A DNA stretch of 36,358 bases, taken from the NCBI GenBank assembly GCA_016213335.1, contig JACRAQ010000087.1, forward strand, positions 1 to 36,358, read 5' to 3'. This document shows, piece by piece, positions 32,237 through 36,358 of the stretch; position 1 is the first letter of the stretch, and the number at the start of each line of letters is the position of its first letter. The DNA is from Nitrosomonadales bacterium (GTDB lineage Bacteria; Pseudomonadota; Gammaproteobacteria; Burkholderiales; Gallionellaceae). A program made the translations under genes and the position numbers. Below the pieces are notes generated by a model, which was given only the letters and a program-made list of their open reading frames with translations, had not been told where the DNA came from and searched no databases.

Positions 32237-33859
32237 CTACAGCTTCACGAACGGCATGTTCTTGATCGGCAGGCTCATGCGCTCGCCGCTGGCGAGCTGC
32301 ACGCAGGAGCGGTTGCCCGGCAGCAGATCTTTCAGCGAAAGGGTGAGGCGCTTGTTGGCGTCAATACCGAAGCCCGCCACGAAGCGCTTCTCGCCGAGGG
32401 TACAGGGTGGGTCGGCGTGGAGGAATTCCGAATCGCCGGGATTCAGCTCGCGCAAGGCGATGTCTTCGCGCCGCAGCATCTGCACCGGCCTGAGGCTGCC
32501 GCCTTCCATTTCGTACACCATTTCCGGCCTCACCATGACGGAGCGCTCGATCACCACGAGGCTCAGACGCGTCGCCCCTTCGCAGGCGGCATTGATGTAT
32601 TTGCTGGTCACCGTGCCCTCGCTCGGGTAGGAGGTTCCCCTCGGCACCACCGGCACCAGGACATAATCCTTTACCTCTTTATCCCAGCTGCGCAGGCAGT
32701 AGTCATGCACCAGTTTCTGGCTGAGGTCTTCCCCGGCATAGCGGCAGGCGCCGCGCGCGATGGCCTCGAACGGAAGCTCGCAATGTACCGGGCAACCGTC
32801 GAACTGCTCGCGCACCCGCTGCGCCACACCCAGCAGCAGGCTGGACCCGCCCACCAGAAAGATTTTCTGTACCTGGGATTTGTCGGCGCCATATTTCCTT
32901 GCCGCTTCCAGCGCCCGGTCCAGCGTGCGCACCAGCAATCCGTACAGGCTGGAGCCGCGCATTTCCGGGCGGGGTTTTTCCAGCAGCTCGCGCAGGTCAT
33001 TGGCGGTGAACGTGTGGCGGATGTGCCGCCCGGTGAGGCTGTTGAGGTGCTCGATCTCGACCCGCTCCTCGCCGCCGGAAAGCCGTACCTTGGCATCTTC
33101 TGCGGCGCGCAGCAGGGCGATGCCCGCATCCGCCAGGTCCTGGTCGGCAATCTGCTGGGTCTTCTGCATCTGCCGCAGCAGCCACTGATCCACCAGGGCG
33201 CCGCCGATTTCTTCGCCGGCGCGGCCGAGCACGTCGCACAGCCGGGTTTCCGCCGCGCCGAAGTCGCGCGTCTTGACCACCGACACATCCAGCGTGCCGC
33301 CGCCGAAATCCACGACCACATAAACCTGGCCTTCGCGCACATGGGTTTCGTAACCGAGGATGCAGGCGGTGGCCTCATCCAGCATGCGCACCGTGCCGCG
33401 GTAGCTCTTCAGCACCGCATCCTGCAGCCAGTCGGCATATCTGTCGTAGGCCTCCACCGGCAGGGTGACCACCAGGTCTTCGCCGGCATGGATGGCCGCG
33501 GACATCAGCACCTGGCCGATCAGGTCTTCGCCGGCCTGGCGCGGGGTGATCAGGTCGCCGTTGATGCGGCGCGCGCGGTTGTTGTCGCGCAGGATGTCGA
33601 GCTTGAATTTGCTGAAGGTGCTGCGGTGGCTGGCCAGCCCGGCGTTTTCCACCTCGGCGCCGGTGTGCAGCGTGTTGCTCTCGCCGTAGTGCGCCAGTGA
33701 CGGGATCACCGCCGCTTCCTGTGTTGCGTTTTTCCCCGCCACCCGGTAACGATAAGTCTTGGTCAAGCCGTCAAGGCACAGGGTTTCTGTCTGATGCGTG
33801 TCCGGGTTCCAGCGCACCAGCACGGTGTTGCAGGTTCCGAAATCCAGCGCCAAAGTCAT
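32237..33859 (-). CDS. Hsp70-like (DnaK-family) ATPase with a divergent C-terminus
   Basis: The 540-residue protein keeps the actin/Hsp70 nucleotide-binding fold: phosphate 1 motif LALDFGTCNTVL (3-14), the connect motif DEATACILGY near 161, phosphate 2 VVDFGGGTLDVSVV near 182-195, and the adenosine motif IFLVGGSSLLLG near 333. After about residue 385 it departs from DnaK: there is no recognisable substrate-binding beta-sandwich with helical lid, only a beta-rich tail of 150 residues. The ATG at 33859 has GGGGAG 6 bases upstream; the open frame to 33892 is ignored. The repeat protein gene lies 110 bases upstream on the same strand, so they are probably cotranscribed. A chaperone-like remodelling role is inferred; the client is unknown. 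Confidence 0.88.
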   Translation of the reverse strand: MTLALDFGTCNTVLVRWNPDTHQTETLCLDGLTKTYRYRVAGKNATQEAAVIPSLAHYGESNTLHTGAEVENAGLASHRSTFSKFKLDILRDNNRARRINGDLITPRQAGEDLIGQVLMSAAIHAGEDLVVTLPVEAYDRYADWLQDAVLKSYRGTVRMLDEATACILGYETHVREGQVYVVVDFGGGTLDVSVVKTRDFGAAETRLCDVLGRAGEEIGGALVDQWLLRQMQKTQQIADQDLADAGIALLRAAEDAKVRLSGGEERVEIEHLNSLTGRHIRHTFTANDLRELLEKPRPEMRGSSLYGLLVRTLDRALEAARKYGADKSQVQKIFLVGGSSLLLGVAQRVREQFDGCPVHCELPFEAIARGACRYAGEDLSQKLVHDYCLRSWDKEVKDYVLVPVVPRGTSYPSEGTVTSKYINAACEGATRLSLVVIERSVMVRPEMVYEMEGGSLRPVQMLRREDIALRELNPGDSEFLHADPPCTLGEKRFVAGFGIDANKRLTLSLKDLLPGNRSCVQLASGERMSLPIKNMPFVKL

Positions 33860-33969
33860 GCTGTCTCCCCGAATGACGGGTGCGCAGCACATTTGTTTGC
33901 CTGTGCATTCACGATCAAATGCCTCCTGCTCCTTTCGATAAGCTGCTGTCTGGAAGTTCAGGGAAGTTT

Positions 33970-35811
33970 TCAGAATATTTCATCGGGCGCATCCTCGATC
34001 TCGATGGCGTGGCGGTCGGAAGCTTCTGCGCCCGCATCCACCGTGATCCCCGCGCCGACAAATACAGCCTGAAACGCACACAGGATTTCCAGCAACCCCC
34101 GGTTGCGGGCGTCGGCTTTATCGCCCTGCATGGCCGCAAGCAGCTTGCAGTGGCGGGCATACTCTTCGGGTGTGCCGCCCACTATCGCGTTGAGCAGCCC
34201 GGCGTCCCCCCCGCAGGCCGTGGCCCAGAACACATGATCCCCGGTTGTCTGGGTGCAGTATGCCGGTTCTACGAGCCGCGCCATCAGCCGTTCTGGCCAA
34301 TGCTCGCTCTTTGCCGCCGCAGCGATTTGCGATGCATCCACAATGCCGCGCTCGTGGCCGAGATAAAGGCCGCGCGCCCGGATAAAGGGGTCACCGGTTT
34401 CAAGATCGGTGCGTAATTGCGTGTCGTTCGGCTTGCTGGCGCGCCACCAGTCGAAGAAGTCCATCAGCCCGCCGGGAAGAACGCCGCCATTATTCCCCGC
34501 CTGGAATTCATCAAGGCGCCGGTAGGCGGCCACCGCGCGCTCAACGGCGGCGCGCTGGCTGGCGCCGCCGGGGCGGGCAGGGCTGGCGGCCCAGCGTTCG
34601 CACAGATCAAGAACCTGCGCCAGCCTGAGCGCGCGGCACGCTTCGAACAGGCCGTCTTCGTCGCCAACCTGTTTGAGGTTGTCTACGCTGTCTGTCGAGT
34701 CTGCGCCGCTGCCGGCCAGCGCCTCGCGGTAGGCAGCCTTGAGGCGGCGGTCGGGGCTGGCGGCCACCGCGCGCGCCAGCCGGTCGCGCAGAGGTTCGGG
34801 CGCCAGGGCGTAAGCCTGGATCAGGTAATGGCCGCTCTCATCCTGTAATGCGGCATAACGCTTCTGGTCTCCTGTCACAAGAGCGTGCAGTGCTTCCAGC
34901 GCCGGGCTGCCGGGCTGTCTTTTCTGCCCGGTGATGAGCCGTTCCAGTTCGTCCGATCTTGAGCGCACCCAGGCGCCATAGATGGCGTCGTTGATGCATT
35001 CGTCCGTCACCGGCTGGCCGCGCGCGAAGGCTGCTACTGTTTTCAGGGTTTCCGGGGCAGCGCCTGAGGTTGCCAGCGCGAGGATGTCGCGGGATGTTTT
35101 TTCCGGCGCTGCGCATCCCGTTGGCCAGCCCAGCTGGGCGAGGATGACCGCCAGTGTTACGGACGGCGCTTGCGCCCAGTATTCCCACAAGGCCAGCACC
35201 TTGGCGGTGTCGCGCTCGGGGGAAAGCCGCCGCAATATGTCTCCCATGCGCGCGGCATCCGGATGGCCATCGCCCAATGCTTCCGCCAGGGCGATGACCG
35301 AAGCCGCGCTGCCGGGCTGTCTTCCCTGCTCGCTGATGAGCCGCCCCAGGGTTTCCGACCGGGAGCGCGCCCAGGCCAGGTAGATGGCGTCATTGACGCT
35401 CCCGTCCGCTAGCGGCTGGCCGCGCGCGAAAGCGGCTACTGCATCAAGAATCTCGGGAGTAGCATCGGCAGCCGCTGCGGAGAATATGCCACCTGATATG
35501 CTGGCAGGAGGATTGCGCCACACCGGCCATCCCAGGCAGGACAAGACAGCCGATAACGGCTTTGTTGGCGCCTTGACCCAGCAATCCCACAAAGCCAGTA
35601 TCTTGTCTACATCGTGATCGGGGGAAAGCTGCCGCAAGGCTGCAATCATCTTCGCAGTATCCGGATGGCTGTTGCTCATCGCTTCGGCCAATACAAGCGC
35701 AGACGACGGGTCGGGCGATGCAGCAAGCTCGCGGATGGCAGAATGCCGCCGGAACCAGCCCAGCAGAAAGGTGCTGTCGTGGAGCTTGTGCCTGGCTTTC
35801 TCGATCATCAT
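33970..35811 (-). CDS. Repeat-containing helical protein paired with the Hsp70-like gene
   Basis: I do not recognise a named family for this 613-residue protein. Two long internal repeats of about 125 residues are visible. The first has LVLAEAMSNSHPDTAKMIAA, RQLSP, ILALWDCW and ATPEILDAVAAFARGQPLAD; the second has VIALAEALGDGHPDAARM, RRLSP, VLALWEYW and APETLKTVAAFARGQPVTD. The whole is Ala/Leu-rich and helical, like HEAT-type scaffolds. The frame opens with a GTG at 35847; the two adjacent ATGs at 35811 and 35808 are better placed relative to the promoter at 35857-35885, though none has a clear ribosome site. The C-terminus is acidic. It probably acts with the downstream Hsp70-like ATPase. 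Confidence 0.7.
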   Translation of the reverse strand: MMIEKARHKLHDSTFLLGWFRRHSAIRELAASPDPSSALVLAEAMSNSHPDTAKMIAALRQLSPDHDVDKILALWDCWVKAPTKPLSAVLSCLGWPVWRNPPASISGGIFSAAAADATPEILDAVAAFARGQPLADGSVNDAIYLAWARSRSETLGRLISEQGRQPGSAASVIALAEALGDGHPDAARMGDILRRLSPERDTAKVLALWEYWAQAPSVTLAVILAQLGWPTGCAAPEKTSRDILALATSGAAPETLKTVAAFARGQPVTDECINDAIYGAWVRSRSDELERLITGQKRQPGSPALEALHALVTGDQKRYAALQDESGHYLIQAYALAPEPLRDRLARAVAASPDRRLKAAYREALAGSGADSTDSVDNLKQVGDEDGLFEACRALRLAQVLDLCERWAASPARPGGASQRAAVERAVAAYRRLDEFQAGNNGGVLPGGLMDFFDWWRASKPNDTQLRTDLETGDPFIRARGLYLGHERGIVDASQIAAAAKSEHWPERLMARLVEPAYCTQTTGDHVFWATACGGDAGLLNAIVGGTPEEYARHCKLLAAMQGDKADARNRGLLEILCAFQAVFVGAGITVDAGAEASDRHAIEIEDAPDEIF

Positions 35812-35856
35812 CGCATTGTTTTGCAAATTCGCCTGCCTGCATTGCACGACACTATA

Positions 35857-35885
35857 ATCAAACGCCGCAAGAGGGAAAGTGACAA
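35857..35885 (-). promoter_or_regulatory. Predicted sigma70 promoter of the repeat protein/Hsp70 pair
   Basis: On the minus strand TTGTCA (35885-35880) and TTTGAT (35862-35857) are 17 bases apart; an overlapping TATAGT just downstream could serve as an alternative -10. Transcription would start near 35850, giving a leader of about 40 bases to the ATG at 35811. It lies in the 193-base gap after the acr3 gene. Confidence 0.4.
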
Positions 35886-36004
35886 AACTTTATCACAAGC
35901 GACTGAAAAGATATGCCTGATGGCGGAGCGGAGTAGTCTGGAAAAAGCACCGGAAGCAATCGCAAGGAGTGAGCGTTGTATCAAGCTGGGGATGCTTGCA
36001 CAAG

Positions 36005-36358
36005 TTATGCGATTTGCTTGCCCGCTGCCCGGCCATACCAGCCCTGCGTGGCATTGGCGATTCTCACCACCAGCAGCATCACCGGCACCTCGATCAGCAC
36101 GCCAACCACGGTGGCCAGCGCTGCGCCAGACTGGAAGCCGAACAGGCTGATGGCGGTGGCCACCGCCAGCTCGAAGAAGTTGCTTGCGCCGATCAGCGCC
36201 GAAGGCGCGGCCACGCAATGCGCCACGCCCAGGCGGCGGTTCAGCCAATAGGCCAGCCCGGAATTGAACAGCACCTGGATCAGGATCGGCACCGCGAGCA
36301 TCGCGATCACCAGCGGCTGGGCGGCAATGGCGTTGCCCTGCAAAGCAAACAGCAGCAC
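36005..36358 (-). CDS. Acr3-family arsenite efflux transporter (partial, C-terminal part)
   Basis: Acr3 exports arsenite through the cytoplasmic membrane, driven by the membrane potential or proton gradient. Only the last 117 residues are present; the N-terminus lies beyond the right edge. The visible part has three to four hydrophobic helices and the family signature [19 protein letters not shown] followed by [20 protein letters not shown], which is diagnostic of Acr3 rather than ArsB. Other ars genes may lie outside the window. It is on the same strand as the repeat protein/Hsp70 pair, but 193 bases and a predicted promoter separate them. Confidence 0.92.
   Translation of the reverse strand: MLLFALQGNAIAAQPLVIAMLAVPILIQVLFNSGLAYWLNRRLGVAHCVAAPSALIGASNFFELAVATAISLFGFQSGAALATVVGVLIEVPVMLLVVRIANATQGWYGRAAGKQIA

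Noticed and set aside
32129-33700. Plus-strand open frame of 523 codons
   Set aside because: Antisense to the Hsp70-like gene, whose nucleotide-binding motifs are unmistakable.
1-36358. CRISPR array or prophage
   Set aside because: No regularly spaced repeats, cas genes, integrase or phage structural genes were seen anywhere in the window.

Overview
The window looks like the chromosome of a betaproteobacterium. The order tpiA - secG - tRNA-Leu(GAG) - nuoA-B-C-D on one strand is a classic betaproteobacterial arrangement. The protein flavour (NuoB, Aer-like receptors, Ycf46-type ATPases, an Acr3 arsenite pump) and the emphasis on oxygen sensing suggest a Nitrosomonadales/Gallionellaceae-type microaerophile. 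That genus-level idea is inference; nothing in the window proves it.

Layout. (1) 1-3295, minus strand: the start of the complex I operon (nuoA-D; nuoD runs off the left edge), a tRNA-Leu, secG and tpiA with a readable sigma70 promoter. (2) 3531-11962, minus strand: an accessory cluster of three paralogous Ycf46-type AAA+ ATPases with DUF2997, a formylglycine-enzyme-fold protein, DUF1257 (Ycf35-like), a thioredoxin-fold [2Fe-2S] ferredoxin and a short radical SAM protein. A plus-strand pair (a small membrane peptide and a b561-type cytochrome) sits inside it. (3) 12236-17901, plus strand: a tightly coupled operon of a corrinoid-binding protein, a UroD/MtaA-like protein, a 1111-residue sensor kinase with a DUF1638-like N-terminus and four PAS domains, and a NarL-type response regulator. 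(4) 17902-18513: a 612-base gene-free stretch with a terminator hairpin and a 178-bp inverted-repeat element. (5) 18514-30380, plus strand: a complete chemotaxis operon (MCP, two CheY, STAS, CheA, Aer-like MCP, CheW, an MCP-tip-like protein, an ODP-type diiron protein, CheR, CheD, CheB), followed by a separate sensor kinase to 31955. (6) 31957-35811, minus strand: the remnant of a large nuclease-like protein, an Hsp70-like ATPase and a repeat protein. (7) The C-terminal end of an Acr3 transporter at the right edge.

How the parts work together. The chemotaxis operon carries two likely oxygen/redox inputs: an Aer-type PAS receptor, and an ODP protein coupled by a TAATG overlap to a soluble mini-receptor tip. 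It is therefore best read as an aerotaxis system. The corrinoid/DUF1638 operon resembles methanogenic or acetogenic methyl-transfer modules, but here the DUF1638-like domain is fused to a histidine kinase, so it is probably a sensing device. The Ycf46 cluster and the Hsp70/repeat-protein pair combine ATP-driven protein remodelling with redox and radical chemistry; I know of no defined function for this set.

Limits: all family calls are from reading motifs by eye. No searches or structure predictions were run, and calls such as DUF1638-like, ODP and the nuclease remnant rest on remembered family signatures.
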